The notes beneath the pieces are model-generated. The model ran no database searches and was not told the DNA's origin. It saw nothing but the letters and a program-made list of their open reading frames with translations. A DNA stretch of 40,959 bases from Pseudomonadota bacterium (GTDB taxonomy: Bacteria > Myxococcota_A > UBA9042 > GCA-2863065). Positions 31,749 through 39,893 of this stretch are shown here, in pieces; the first letter of the stretch is position 1, and the number at the start of each line of letters is the position of its first letter. A program made the translations under genes and the position numbers. The stretch spans positions 1 to 40,959 of the forward strand of contig SXOO01000262.1 in assembly GCA_005776725.1 (NCBI GenBank). Direction: 5' to 3'.

Positions 31749-33248
31749 TCAGCCGGGAGCGGCGTCGCGCTCGATCTCCTGGCAGCGGCGGATCAGGTTC
31801 CTCCGGCTGACCCCAAGGGCCTTCGCAGCGTGAGACTTGTTGCCGTGGTGGGTCACGAGCGCCCGCTCGATCAGGCGCCGCTCGAGCCGCTCCACGGCCA
31901 TTGGGAGGCTCACGTCGTCGAACGAGGCCTCATCGTCGGTCACGGCCTTGTGCCGCACCGCCGCCGACAGGAGCTCGGGCCCCAGCCGCGATACGAACGG
32001 GCCCGCCAGCACGACCAGGCGCTCGACCTCGTTCTCCAGCTCGCGGACGTTGCCGGGCCAGTCATGCCCCTCGAGCTGTCGCAGCGCCTCGGGGGTGAAG
32101 CGCTTGCGCCCGCCCGGCTGACCCTGCTCCCGCTGGGCGCGTTCTAGGAACGCGGCGGCCAGCACAGCGACGTCGCCCTTACGAGCGCGGAGCGGCGGGA
32201 CCCGCACGGTGAGGACGTTCAGGCGATAGAAGAGGTCCTGGCGGAACGCCCCACGCGCGACCAGCTGCTCGAGGTCGCGGTTGGTGGCGCAGAGGATGCG
32301 TACGTCCACCCGCCGCACCGCGGTGTCCCCCACCCGGCTGAAGGTGCCCTCTTGGATCACCCGGAGGACCTTGGCCTGGAGCGCGGGCGACATGTCGCCC
32401 ACCTCGTCGAGGAAGAACGTGCCGGTGTCCGCGAGCTCGAAGAGCCCCGGCTTGTCCGCCACGGCGCCCGTGAACGCGCCGCGGCGGTGGCCGAAGAGCT
32501 CGCTCTCGAGAAGGTTGTCGTTGAGCGCCGAGCAGTTCTGGACCACGAACGCCCGCTCGGCGCGCCGCGAGTGCACGTGCAGCTCCGAGGCCACGAGCTC
32601 CTTGCCCGTGCCGTTCTCGCCGTGGATGTAGACCGTGCCATCGCTCGACGCGATGCGATCGAGCTGACCGAACAGCGTGCGCATCGCGGGGCTCTTGCCG
32701 ATCAGCCGCCCATAGGCCCCGGACGCGCCGGCCTCGTTCTTGAGCGATCGCTCCACGGCCGCCACGTAGAGGGCTGATTCGTCAGCGGCCACACGCAGCG
32801 CGGTCTTCACCAGCGCCTCAGCGGCCGCGTCGAGGACCGGCGCGGTCTTCGCCAGGCGGTCCGCGTCACGGCGTCGGTTCGTCGCACTGGACAGCGCCTC
32901 TGCGAGCGCGCGCCGCTCGCGCTCCGTGCCCACGAACGGCGCAATGATGAGCCGGCCGGGCCCCGTGGGCAGCTGCAGCGCGCCCACGAACGCGGCGATC
33001 CCCGGAGGAAGCCGGACGGGTCTGCCGAGCGGCGCGTCTCGGACCGCGGCCTCGAACGTGCGAGAGAGCTCGGGCGACTCCGCGAGGATTCGGGCGAGCG
33101 CCCGCTGGGGTCCCTCCGTGTCGTTCCGGATGGGCTGTGGTGGCCCAGCCGAGCCGAGCACGAACAGGCCGACGTGGTGCCGGTCTTCGAGGACCGCGCC
33201 CAGGACCCGCAGCGCGTGCAGCCCGAGGAGGCCCTTGTCCGAGCTCAC
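31749..33248 (-). CDS. Sigma-54-dependent transcriptional activator (AAA+ enhancer-binding protein)
   Basis: 499 residues. The N-terminal about 175 form a sensory domain that I cannot assign; it lacks a receiver Asp. The AAA+ domain (about 182-410) has Walker A GENGTGKE (210-217), the sigma-54 contact loop GAFTGA (257-262), Walker B FFLDEVGD (278-285) and RVDVRILCATNRDL. The Fis-type helix-turn-helix at the end reads HHGNKSHAAKALGVSRRNLIRRC. It remodels closed sigma-54 holoenzyme complexes at -24/-12 promoters using ATP. The GTG start overlaps the stop of the lipoprotein gene (GTGA); a 128-residue in-frame upstream extension is rejected because it lies antisense-like over that gene. Its target is not obvious, since no good TGGC-N8-TTGC site stands before a gene here. 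Confidence 0.9.
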   Translation of the reverse strand: MSSDKGLLGLHALRVLGAVLEDRHHVGLFVLGSAGPPQPIRNDTEGPQRALARILAESPELSRTFEAAVRDAPLGRPVRLPPGIAAFVGALQLPTGPGRLIIAPFVGTERERRALAEALSSATNRRRDADRLAKTAPVLDAAAEALVKTALRVAADESALYVAAVERSLKNEAGASGAYGRLIGKSPAMRTLFGQLDRIASSDGTVYIHGENGTGKELVASELHVHSRRAERAFVVQNCSALNDNLLESELFGHRRGAFTGAVADKPGLFELADTGTFFLDEVGDMSPALQAKVLRVIQEGTFSRVGDTAVRRVDVRILCATNRDLEQLVARGAFRQDLFYRLNVLTVRVPPLRARKGDVAVLAAAFLERAQREQGQPGGRKRFTPEALRQLEGHDWPGNVRELENEVERLVVLAGPFVSRLGPELLSAAVRHKAVTDDEASFDDVSLPMAVERLERRLIERALVTHHGNKSHAAKALGVSRRNLIRRCQEIERDAAPG

Positions 33249-33682
33249 GGGAGTGGCTCCGAGACCTCGGCGCCTGGCCCCGAGACCTGGGCGCCCGGCC
33301 CGCCGGTGCAGGTGAGCACGAGCTCCAAGGGCGCTCGGTCGGCGCCCGCCGGGCTGGCCTCGGGGCACGTGACGGTGAGGCTCCAGGCCAACGAGTCGCC
33401 CTTGAAGACCGCGGAAGCCGTCTCGCCCGCGGCGATCTCGCCGACGGACTCCCACGGCGTTGCCGCAACCAGCAGCTCCGGCTCGAGCCCGCCGTCTAGC
33501 AACACCTCGACTGCGCCAGCGTTCGTACACTCGGGCGCCAGCTGCGCGCTGACCCGACAGCCGCCCGCCGGGCAGCGCTCCGGGGTGCACACGCGTGGGC
33601 CGCTCGGCGAGTCGACCTCGACAGGCGCACACGCCATCGTGAGGAGGGCATGGATCGCGAGGCTCGGTCGTTCGTTAAACAC
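33245..33682 (-). CDS. Small lipoprotein, leaderless GTG start, co-transcribed with the sigma-54 activator
   Basis: 145 residues. The short signal FNERPSLAIHALLTMAC has a good lipobox (LTMAC, Cys18). The mature part has three Cys pairs (CTPERCPAGGC, later CTNAGAV and CPEASP) and ends with a beta-rich section. No known family is recognised. An upstream extension of the frame is discarded because GTG 33682 gives an ideal signal peptide and lies 7 nt after the -10 element of a TTGACA promoter. Since its message also carries the activator, a surface lipoprotein feeding information to a sigma-54 regulator is possible but unproven. Confidence 0.72.
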   Translation of the reverse strand: MFNERPSLAIHALLTMACAPVEVDSPSGPRVCTPERCPAGGCRVSAQLAPECTNAGAVEVLLDGGLEPELLVAATPWESVGEIAAGETASAVFKGDSLAWSLTVTCPEASPAGADRAPLELVLTCTGGPGAQVSGPGAEVSEPLP

Positions 33683-33689
33683 GCGCCCG

Positions 33690-33718
33690 ACGATGCGAAC
33701 GGGCGCCCAGCGTGTCAA
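33690..33718 (-). promoter_or_regulatory. Predicted leaderless promoter of the lipoprotein/sigma-54 activator operon
   Basis: On the minus strand TTGACA (33718-33713), 17-bp spacer, CATCGT (33695-33690), then 7 nt to the GTG at 33682. The -35 box is perfect; the -10 box is poor. Confidence 0.55.
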
Positions 33719-33738
33719 CTGGCGCGCGCAGCACAGGT

Positions 33739-33768
33739 TTGACGCCCCGACGAAGCGTCTGGTATGCC
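33739..33768 (+). promoter_or_regulatory. Predicted promoter of the TPR/tatA genes
   Basis: TTGACG (33739-33744), 18-bp spacer, TATGCC (33763-33768). This would give a leader of about 20 nt carrying GGGAGGAA before the ATG at 33795, in contrast with the leaderless pattern of the divergent gene. Confidence 0.45.
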
Positions 33769-33794
33769 GTCTCGCCACCCGGGAGGAAGTGACC

Positions 33795-35096
33795 ATGGGA
33801 CAACACGAAGTGACTCTCCCCACCCTCCGGCGCACGACTGCGCCGCGAATCGTAGCGGCTGTGCTGCTCATGGCAGCACCTGCGCTGGCGGATGACTGGG
33901 CGGACTACAAGGGCGACTGCGACGACATCTTCCGCAGCGCCAAGACCGCGACGCTCCAGCGCCTCAAGGAATGCACCGGGTTGTGGGTCGGCTACATCGA
34001 CCCGAGCAAGGTGAAGCCGCCCGAGCAGCAGACGCTGAAGGAGGCGTTCGAGGCGCTCTACAATCGCTCCACGGCAAAGTCGGACGACGAGGGCCAATAC
34101 CTCGCCCACTCGGCCGCGGATCGGCTTGGCGTGCGCCTCGCCGTCGCGCTGGAGACGCCCAAGGCCGAGCGCGTTGAAGACGGACCGAAGCCGCGCACCG
34201 CCAAGGTCGAAGACGATGAACCGACCAGTCGCCGGAAGCGCTGCTCTCCGTCCGAGGCGTCCGCGGCGGACCGCGGCAAGGCCAGGAAGCTGGTCGAGGC
34301 CGGCATCAAGCAGTTCAAAGCGAAGAAGCGGGCCAAGGCGCTGGCGCTGTACGAGCAGGCGCTCGAGGTGGACTCCAGCAACGAAGACGCGCTCTACAAC
34401 GTGGCCGCCGAGTACTCCCACGCAGATCGAGCAGAAGACGCCGTCGAGGCGCTCACGTGCTTGCAGGACATCGGCACCCCCGCCGCCCTGAAGCGCCTCA
34501 AGGCCACGCGGGCCGACAGCGACTTCGATCCCATCCGAGAGTCCCCCGGCTACAAGCGGGCCACGGGGTACGCGCGGATCAAGGTGGTGAACAGCCTCGG
34601 CGAGCTCGGCGAGGACGAGACCGACCGCATCGTGAAGACCCTCACGAAGCTCGAGATGAAGCCGGAGGAGGTCGGGGACGACAAGGTGAAGGGCCGGGAG
34701 ACGCCGGTCATCTGGTTCAAGTCGCACTCCGCCGCCACGGCCTACGTGGTGAAGCAGGTGGTGGTGCACCCCGGGACCATCCTCACGCCCATCCACTGGG
34801 AGACCGAGTACGACCTGATCGTCAGCTGGGGGAACAAGATCATCAAGAAGGACGGCGTGAAGCAGCCCGCCAAGGACTACACGGAGTCTGCCGACCCCGA
34901 AAAGCAGCTCGACGGCCTGCGCCAGGAGCAGGACAAGGCCCTGCGCGAACCGGAGAAGGTGGCGCGCAAGGTCGACAACGTCGTGGCCACCCCGGAGCGG
35001 GTCGAATACAAGGTGGAGAGCAGCGTGAAGCGCGCCACGGACACCGTCGACAAGATCGAGAAGACCGGCGAGAAGCTCGACAAGCTGTTCAAGTGA
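33795..35096 (+). CDS. Exported TPR protein with possible LytR-C-like domain
   Basis: 433 residues with GGGAGGAA 7-8 nt before the ATG. An N-terminal signal (RIVAAVLLMAAPALA, cleavage before DDW) leads to an acidic region and a TPR section at about 165-215 (KLVEAGIKQFKAKKRAKALA, YNVAAEYSHADRAEDAVEAL). The part from RIKVVNSLGELGEDETDRIV to about 355 has the layout of a LytR C-terminal-type domain; this is a weak call. The last 70 residues are Lys/Glu-rich and probably a coiled coil (VARKVDNVVATPERVEYKVE). The function is unknown. It is followed after 26 bp by tatA and may share its transcript. Confidence 0.72.
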   Translation: MGQHEVTLPTLRRTTAPRIVAAVLLMAAPALADDWADYKGDCDDIFRSAKTATLQRLKECTGLWVGYIDPSKVKPPEQQTLKEAFEALYNRSTAKSDDEGQYLAHSAADRLGVRLAVALETPKAERVEDGPKPRTAKVEDDEPTSRRKRCSPSEASAADRGKARKLVEAGIKQFKAKKRAKALALYEQALEVDSSNEDALYNVAAEYSHADRAEDAVEALTCLQDIGTPAALKRLKATRADSDFDPIRESPGYKRATGYARIKVVNSLGELGEDETDRIVKTLTKLEMKPEEVGDDKVKGRETPVIWFKSHSAATAYVVKQVVVHPGTILTPIHWETEYDLIVSWGNKIIKKDGVKQPAKDYTESADPEKQLDGLRQEQDKALREPEKVARKVDNVVATPERVEYKVESSVKRATDTVDKIEKTGEKLDKLFK

Positions 35097-35122
35097 CCGC
35101 GCGAGCGGTATAGGTGCCGAGC

Positions 35123-35380
35123 ATGAACGCGCTCCTCATCGGTGGCCTCGGGCCCATGGAACTGGTCCTCATCCTGATCATCGTGCTCGTGGTCTTTGGC
35201 GCCGGGAAGCTGCCACAGATCGGGGACGCGCTGGGGAAGGGCATCCGGAACTTCAAGAAGTCGTCCAACGGCAACGAAGACCTGGACGTCACGCCGAAGA
35301 AGACCGACTCGCTACCGCAGCAGGCCACGCCCGGCGAACGCATCGCCGACGCCGAAGAGGTCGCGGTCAAGAAGCCGTGA
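35123..35380 (+). CDS. tatA: Twin-arginine translocation subunit TatA/E
   Basis: 85 residues. LLIGGLGPMELVLILIIVLVVFGAGKLPQIG is the TatA layout: short N-terminal membrane helix, the FGAGKLP hinge with Gly-Lys-Leu-Pro, then an amphipathic helix (DALGKGIRNFKKS) and an acidic, unstructured tail. TatA oligomers form the pore for folded proteins passing the inner membrane together with TatC, which is not in the window. ATG 35123 has AGGTG 7 nt upstream; a GTG at 35114 would add three residues. TATAGG 8 nt before the ATG could also be a -10 element. Confidence 0.92.
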   Translation: MNALLIGGLGPMELVLILIIVLVVFGAGKLPQIGDALGKGIRNFKKSSNGNEDLDVTPKKTDSLPQQATPGERIADAEEVAVKKP

Positions 35381-35403
35381 GCTCCCTCTAGGCGCTCGCC
35401 TCC

Positions 35404-36633
35404 TCAGGGGGGCGGCGCCTCCGCTCGACGCCACACGCTCCCTCCGACCATGGAGGACACCCAGCCCCAGGGCGTTCGGACGAGCGTGACCTTGCGATCA
35501 CCCAAGTCGATCACCACCGCGGTCTCCACGCTCGACTCCGTCCGGACGCAGGGTAAGCGGCGTGGCTCGGTCAATGCCGGGGCGTCCAACGCACCTGGCG
35601 TGACGTCGTAGCACGACTCGTTGTAGCGGCGGACCCACAGCCCCGGAGCAATCTCCGCAATGAAGGCGTCCGGAGCCACCGTGGGCGCGGCGGCGCCCGG
35701 CCCAAGGAAGAGGCGGCGCGACTTCGGCGCCAGGAGGAACCCGATCGGGATCCCACCGTTGTCGGTCTCGACGATGGCGGCGCCCGGACGCACGAACCGG
35801 AGCGCGCCGGCAAAGCGCCACGCTCCGTCCTCATAGTTGATCCGGCCATCCGGGCCCACGCTGAGCTTTGACGGCCCCTCCCGCTCAGACGCGGCGATCC
35901 ACTCGCCCACCAGCAGAGGGAGCGCGTCCGGGGGCGGGCCGAGCGCGTCGTCCCCCGGGCAGCCAGTGGTGGACAGCTCGAGTCGTACGCCGGGCGCCCC
36001 GAGGCGGCAGTACTCATCCCGCGAGCGACACGGCGCTCCCATGTCGAAGTACCCGATCTCGTAGCCCGCGGGCGTGGCGATGAGGCCCGGGCCATCGAGC
36101 GCGGCGACTGGGGCCGGCGCGGAGGGATCGCGCTCCCACAAGCAGACCGGGCGGGGCTCCCAGGTCTGCGCGGGGGCCGGCGTGACCGGGAGGTCATAGC
36201 TGGGGATCCGGAAGCCCGCACCCTCCGGTCGGAGCCCGTAGCATTGCCGGCCCTCGATCTCGAGGCCGAGCCCCTTGAGGTGTGCGTCTACCAAGGCGCA
36301 GGCGCCGGCGTTGTCCAGCGCGGGAGCGTCAAGCGGTCCGTCACCTTGCCCCGGCGACGCCGCCTGCGGGCCGCCGCCCGGCCCCCCGGAGCTCGGCTGC
36401 GCCCCCTGGTTCAGCCGGTCCAGCTCGGTAGGCGAGAGGGGAGGAGGCGCCTCCTCTTCGATCTCCACCTGCGGCTTCTTGCACCCCACCGCGAGCGCGG
36501 CCAGCAGACAAGCGGCGATCGCGGCGCGACCGGTTGCGCGCGGACGCTCTGTGGTCCTCCCGTGCGAGCGCTGGGGGGAGTGCGCGGAGCGAGGAGGCGT
36601 GGAGGCGACGACGAAGGACAGGCGGGCACGCAC
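35404..36633 (-). CDS. Lipoprotein of unknown function
   Basis: 409 residues from GTG 36633. The lipobox LAVGC is followed by KKPQVEIEEEAPPP and a Pro/Gly-rich linker. The mature protein has conserved-looking blocks GACALVDAHLKGLGL, CYGLRPEGAGFRIPSYDLP and GYEIGYFDMGAPCRSRDEYC, and a lipocalin-like beta section (LVGEWIAASEREGPSKLSV, GRINYEDGAWRF) as seen in proteins that test a function against a null. I cannot name a family. Oddity: any start (GTG 36633, ATG 36645, GTG 36669) leaves an n-region of about 50 residues before the lipobox, while GGGAGGA stands about 20 codons before the lipobox without a start codon near it. GTG 36633 is chosen because of the promoter geometry. Confidence 0.65.
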   Translation of the reverse strand: MRARLSFVVASTPPRSAHSPQRSHGRTTERPRATGRAAIAACLLAALAVGCKKPQVEIEEEAPPPLSPTELDRLNQGAQPSSGGPGGGPQAASPGQGDGPLDAPALDNAGACALVDAHLKGLGLEIEGRQCYGLRPEGAGFRIPSYDLPVTPAPAQTWEPRPVCLWERDPSAPAPVAALDGPGLIATPAGYEIGYFDMGAPCRSRDEYCRLGAPGVRLELSTTGCPGDDALGPPPDALPLLVGEWIAASEREGPSKLSVGPDGRINYEDGAWRFAGALRFVRPGAAIVETDNGGIPIGFLLAPKSRRLFLGPGAAAPTVAPDAFIAEIAPGLWVRRYNESCYDVTPGALDAPALTEPRRLPCVRTESSVETAVVIDLGDRKVTLVRTPWGWVSSMVGGSVWRRAEAPPP

Positions 36634-36640
36634 GCAGCGG

Positions 36641-36669
36641 AGCATCGGGAGCGACTCGGGATCTGTCAA
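36641..36669 (-). promoter_or_regulatory. Predicted leaderless promoter inside the carbamoyltransferase stop codon
   Basis: On the minus strand TTGACA (36669-36664), 17-bp spacer, GATGCT (36646-36641), then 7 nt to GTG 36633. The TGA of the carbamoyltransferase gene (36668-36666) forms part of the -35 box. Confidence 0.5.
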
Positions 36670-38321
36670 CGGTGAGGGCGGTCGACGCGAACACCGTCGA
36701 GGTACACGGCGTCCAGCTCCGCGTTGACCAGGTCGGCCAGCGCCTCCTCCGGACGCTCGACGATCGGCTCACCCTTGAGGTTGAAGCTTGTGTTCAGGAC
36801 GGCCGGGACGCCGGTGCGCGCATGGAACGCCCGGATGACCGCCGCAAGCTCCGGGGAGCGCTTGGAGTCCACCGCTTGCGCGCGCGCCGTGCCGTCCACG
36901 TGCGTGACCGCGCCCAGCGAGGCCACGCGGTGGGGCCGGACCCGCGCGATCGTGGTCATGAAAGGCGTCACGGGCCCGTCGAGCCACTCCGCCGCGAGCT
37001 CCGCGAGGAAAGCAGGCGCGAAGGGTCGGAACCGCTCGCGACGTTTGACCACGGCGTTCACCCGGTCCCGCATGCCGGCCTCGCGCGGGTCCGCCAGGAT
37101 GCTCCGGTGACCCAGCGCCCGGGGCCCGAACTCCGAGCGCCCAGAGAACCACCCCACGACGGCGCCCTGGGCCAGGCGCTCCGCGGCGTCGGCTGCGGGG
37201 TCTTCTGGCGTGGACGAAGTGAGGCCAGAGGCCGCGATCGCGCGCGAGAGCTCTCCCCGATCGTAACGCGGACCGAGCGCTGTGGTGTGGAGCGGCGCCG
37301 GACGCCGCCCTCGGGCTGCGAGTCGCGCAGCGGCGGCGCCCAGCGCCGTCCCGGAGTCACCCGCGGCGGGCTGGATGAACACCTCGTCGAAGCCGCACTC
37401 CTCGATGAGGCGCGTGTTGGCCACGCAGTTCAGCGCCACGCCCCCCGCGAGGCACAGGTATCTGCCGAGCGAGCGCAGCGGGCGGGCGATAGCGAGCAGA
37501 ACCTCCTCGAGGCGGCGCTGACCGGCCGCGGCAACGTCTTCGTGGTAGGGGGTCACCGGCGCGTCGGCGGCCCGCGCGGGCCCGAAGGTGGCCTCCCATC
37601 GCGGACCGAAGTACCGCGTCCCCCCCTCGTGGAAGCGAAACCACTTCCGGTCGATTCGGCCGTCCAGCCCGATGGCCTCGCGGAACGCGGCCGCGAGCCG
37701 CGGGTCCGGCCGTCCGTAGCTGGAGAGGCCCATGGCGGTCCCCTCGTCCGCAGCGGGCGGAAACCCGAGCCACTCGGTGAGCGCCGAGTAGAAGTAGCCG
37801 AGGCTGTGGGGGAACGGCGTCGAGGCCAGCGGCTTCAGGCGCGTGCCCTCACCGAGCCAGGTCGTGGTGCTTGCCAGCTCGCCGGAGCCGTCGGCCACCA
37901 GCACCACGGCCCCCGAGTCGAAGGGTGAGAAGTAGAATGCGCTGGCGGCGTGCGCCTCGTGGTGTCGCACCCAGCGGAATCGGCCCTGGTCGCCAAACGT
38001 GCCCCGGAATCGGGCCTGGACGCGGCACATGCGCCAGAAGTCGCCGCCCCGTGTGCGGCCGAACGCCAGGGAGTGGGGCAGCTCCCTCACCACCTCGACG
38101 AAACGGCCGGGGATCGCCTCCCAGGGGCGCATGTTGAACGCGACCTCTTCCAGAGGGGCGGTGGCGGCGTCGAGGCACGCGCGGATCGCCGCCTCCGGGA
38201 ACGCGCCCGTGTGCTTCTGACGGCTCAGCCGCTCTTCCTCCACCGCCAGGACCACGCGGCCCTCGCCGTCGAGCAGGGCCGCGGCCGCGTCCCGCATGTA
38301 GCAATTGAAACCGAGGTACAC
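36666..38321 (-). CDS. NodU/CmcH/TobZ-type O-carbamoyltransferase
   Basis: 551 residues. The N-terminal Kae1-like domain contains GFNCYMRDAAAALL (substrate start), VRHHEAHAASAFYFSPF (metal-binding His), VADGSGE (Asp-Gly) and LCLAGGVALNCVANTRL. The C-terminal part carries GWFSGRSEFGPRALGHRSILADPR and FRPFAPAFLAE, diagnostic of carbamoyltransferases that use carbamoyl phosphate and ATP to make a carbamoyl-adenylate and carbamoylate a hydroxyl. Known substrates are antibiotics, Nod factors and sugars; neighbours give no hint, though glmU/glmS lie divergently and the acceptor could be an aminosugar glycan. The start is GTG (38321); GGCGG is the only SD-like sequence. The product length is typical for the family. 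Confidence 0.9.
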   Translation of the reverse strand: MYLGFNCYMRDAAAALLDGEGRVVLAVEEERLSRQKHTGAFPEAAIRACLDAATAPLEEVAFNMRPWEAIPGRFVEVVRELPHSLAFGRTRGGDFWRMCRVQARFRGTFGDQGRFRWVRHHEAHAASAFYFSPFDSGAVVLVADGSGELASTTTWLGEGTRLKPLASTPFPHSLGYFYSALTEWLGFPPAADEGTAMGLSSYGRPDPRLAAAFREAIGLDGRIDRKWFRFHEGGTRYFGPRWEATFGPARAADAPVTPYHEDVAAAGQRRLEEVLLAIARPLRSLGRYLCLAGGVALNCVANTRLIEECGFDEVFIQPAAGDSGTALGAAAARLAARGRRPAPLHTTALGPRYDRGELSRAIAASGLTSSTPEDPAADAAERLAQGAVVGWFSGRSEFGPRALGHRSILADPREAGMRDRVNAVVKRRERFRPFAPAFLAELAAEWLDGPVTPFMTTIARVRPHRVASLGAVTHVDGTARAQAVDSKRSPELAAVIRAFHARTGVPAVLNTSFNLKGEPIVERPEEALADLVNAELDAVYLDGVRVDRPHR

Positions 38322-38431
38322 CGCGCCGCCTTCGGCGCCATAATGCCCCCATCGCCGCCGGGTGGAAAAGCCCTCACGCTCATCCCGCCCGCGGCCGATG
38401 GCGCCCTCGTCTCCCCCGCTAACGAGGACCC

Positions 38432-39850
38432 ATGCCGTTTCGTGACACCGTCGTCGTCGTACTGGCCGCTGGACAGGGCACTCGGATGCGCTCCGAGCTC
38501 CCCAAGGTCGTCCATGAAGTGCTCGGGAGGCCGCTCGTCCACTACTCGCTGGTGGCGGCGCGTGAGGCCGGAGCGGAGCGTCCGCCGGTGGTGGTCGTGG
38601 GCCATGGACGCGACAAGGTCGAGGCGTCGGTGCGCGCCTTGTGGCCCGAGGCGCAGTTCGCCGTTCAGCTCGAGCAGCGCGGTACAGCCGACGCCGTCGC
38701 GTCAGCGCGGCCGTTCTTCGGGGACGCGCGCCGGGTCTTGATCCTCAGCGGAGACGTGCCGGGACCCACGCCGGGCGTCTTGAGGCGCCTGGTCGACAGC
38801 CTGGACGAGACCGGCGCCCCGCTCGCCGTGGTGGGGTTCACTCCTCCGGACGCCACGGGCTACGGGCGCTGCGTCCACGGCGCCGGCGGCGAGTTCTTGC
38901 GCATCGTCGAGCACAAAGACGCGGTCCGGGCCGGCCTGGACGACGTGCTGGCAGAGCGCCGCTGCAACGCGGGGATCTACCTGGCCGACCGCGAGCTCCT
39001 CGAGCGGACGCTGGAGCGCGTCGAGGCGAACAACGCCCAGGGCGAGCTCTACCTCACGGACATCGTGCGCTTCGCCGAGGGGCGCGCGCAGCTCGTGCTG
39101 GTCAAAGACCCCGGCGAGGTCGAGGGTGTGAACGACCGCTCACAGCTCGCGCAGGCCGAGGCGCACGCGCGCGCCGGGCGAAACGCGGCCCTCATGCGGC
39201 ACGGCGTGACCTTCGTGGATCCCAGCCGCACGTCCGTTGGCTGGGACGCTGTGCTGGACAACGACGTGGTGCTGGAGGCCGACGTAGTCATTCGGGGGCG
39301 TACGCGCATCAACCGCGGCGCGCGCATCGGGCAGGGCAGTGTGCTCACCGACGCGGTGGTCCGCATGGGCGCCGAGCTGCTGCCTTACTGCGTCGTCACC
39401 GAGGCCGAGGTGGGCGAGGAAGCCACCGTGGGTCCGTTCGCGCACCTCCGACCGGGCTCCGTGCTCGGCCGCAAGGCGAAGGTGGGCAACTTCGTAGAGA
39501 CGAAGAAGGCTCGGCTCGCGGACGGGGCAAAGGCCAACCACCTCACGTACCTCGGGGACTGCACCATCGGGCGCGACACGAACGTCGGCGCCGGCACGAT
39601 CACGAGCAACTACGACGGCGTCGACAAGCACCAGACAGTGATCGGCGACCGGGTGTTCATCGGCTCCAACACCGAGATCGTGGCCCCGTGTCGTATCGGT
39701 GACGAGGCGGTCGTGGGCGCCGGGACCACGGTGACCGGTGACGTACCGTCGGGGTCTCTGGCCCTGTCGCGCGCGCCCCAGGTCAACGTGGAGGGCTGGG
39801 CGACCCGGAAAGGGCCCTGGGTGCGCAAGGCGCGCAAGGGCGGACACTGA
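38432..39850 (+). CDS. glmU: Bifunctional GlcNAc-1-P uridyltransferase / GlcN-1-P acetyltransferase
   Basis: 472 residues, close to E. coli GlmU (456). The N-terminal pyrophosphorylase domain has VLAAGQGTRMRSELPKVVH (nucleotide loop), GDVPGPTP and GTADAV. The C-terminal left-handed beta helix shows hexapeptide repeats from about 255, PFAHLRPGSVLG, KVGNFVETKKA, TNVGAGTITSNYDG and IGSNTEIVAPCRIG. The enzyme acetylates GlcN-1-P with acetyl-CoA and transfers UMP to give UDP-GlcNAc for peptidoglycan and LPS. ATG has GAGGA upstream. It is followed by glmS 43 bp later on the same strand, so the two steps around GlcN-6-P are co-located; the mutase GlmM is not here. Confidence 0.96.
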   Translation: MPFRDTVVVVLAAGQGTRMRSELPKVVHEVLGRPLVHYSLVAAREAGAERPPVVVVGHGRDKVEASVRALWPEAQFAVQLEQRGTADAVASARPFFGDARRVLILSGDVPGPTPGVLRRLVDSLDETGAPLAVVGFTPPDATGYGRCVHGAGGEFLRIVEHKDAVRAGLDDVLAERRCNAGIYLADRELLERTLERVEANNAQGELYLTDIVRFAEGRAQLVLVKDPGEVEGVNDRSQLAQAEAHARAGRNAALMRHGVTFVDPSRTSVGWDAVLDNDVVLEADVVIRGRTRINRGARIGQGSVLTDAVVRMGAELLPYCVVTEAEVGEEATVGPFAHLRPGSVLGRKAKVGNFVETKKARLADGAKANHLTYLGDCTIGRDTNVGAGTITSNYDGVDKHQTVIGDRVFIGSNTEIVAPCRIGDEAVVGAGTTVTGDVPSGSLALSRAPQVNVEGWATRKGPWVRKARKGGH

Positions 39851-39893
39851 TCGAGAGCCTCGCGAGGGGCGCGGATTCCGAAAGGCGGTAGAT

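Noticed and set aside
33249..33632. 128-codon N-terminal extension of the sigma-54 activator
   Set aside because: It covers the lipoprotein gene 33245-33682 in another frame. GTG 33248 in a GTGA overlap is the better start.
39851..39893. glmS ribozyme or riboswitch before glmS
   Set aside because: The 43-bp gap is too short for the ribozyme and carries only a Shine-Dalgarno-like AAAGGCGG.
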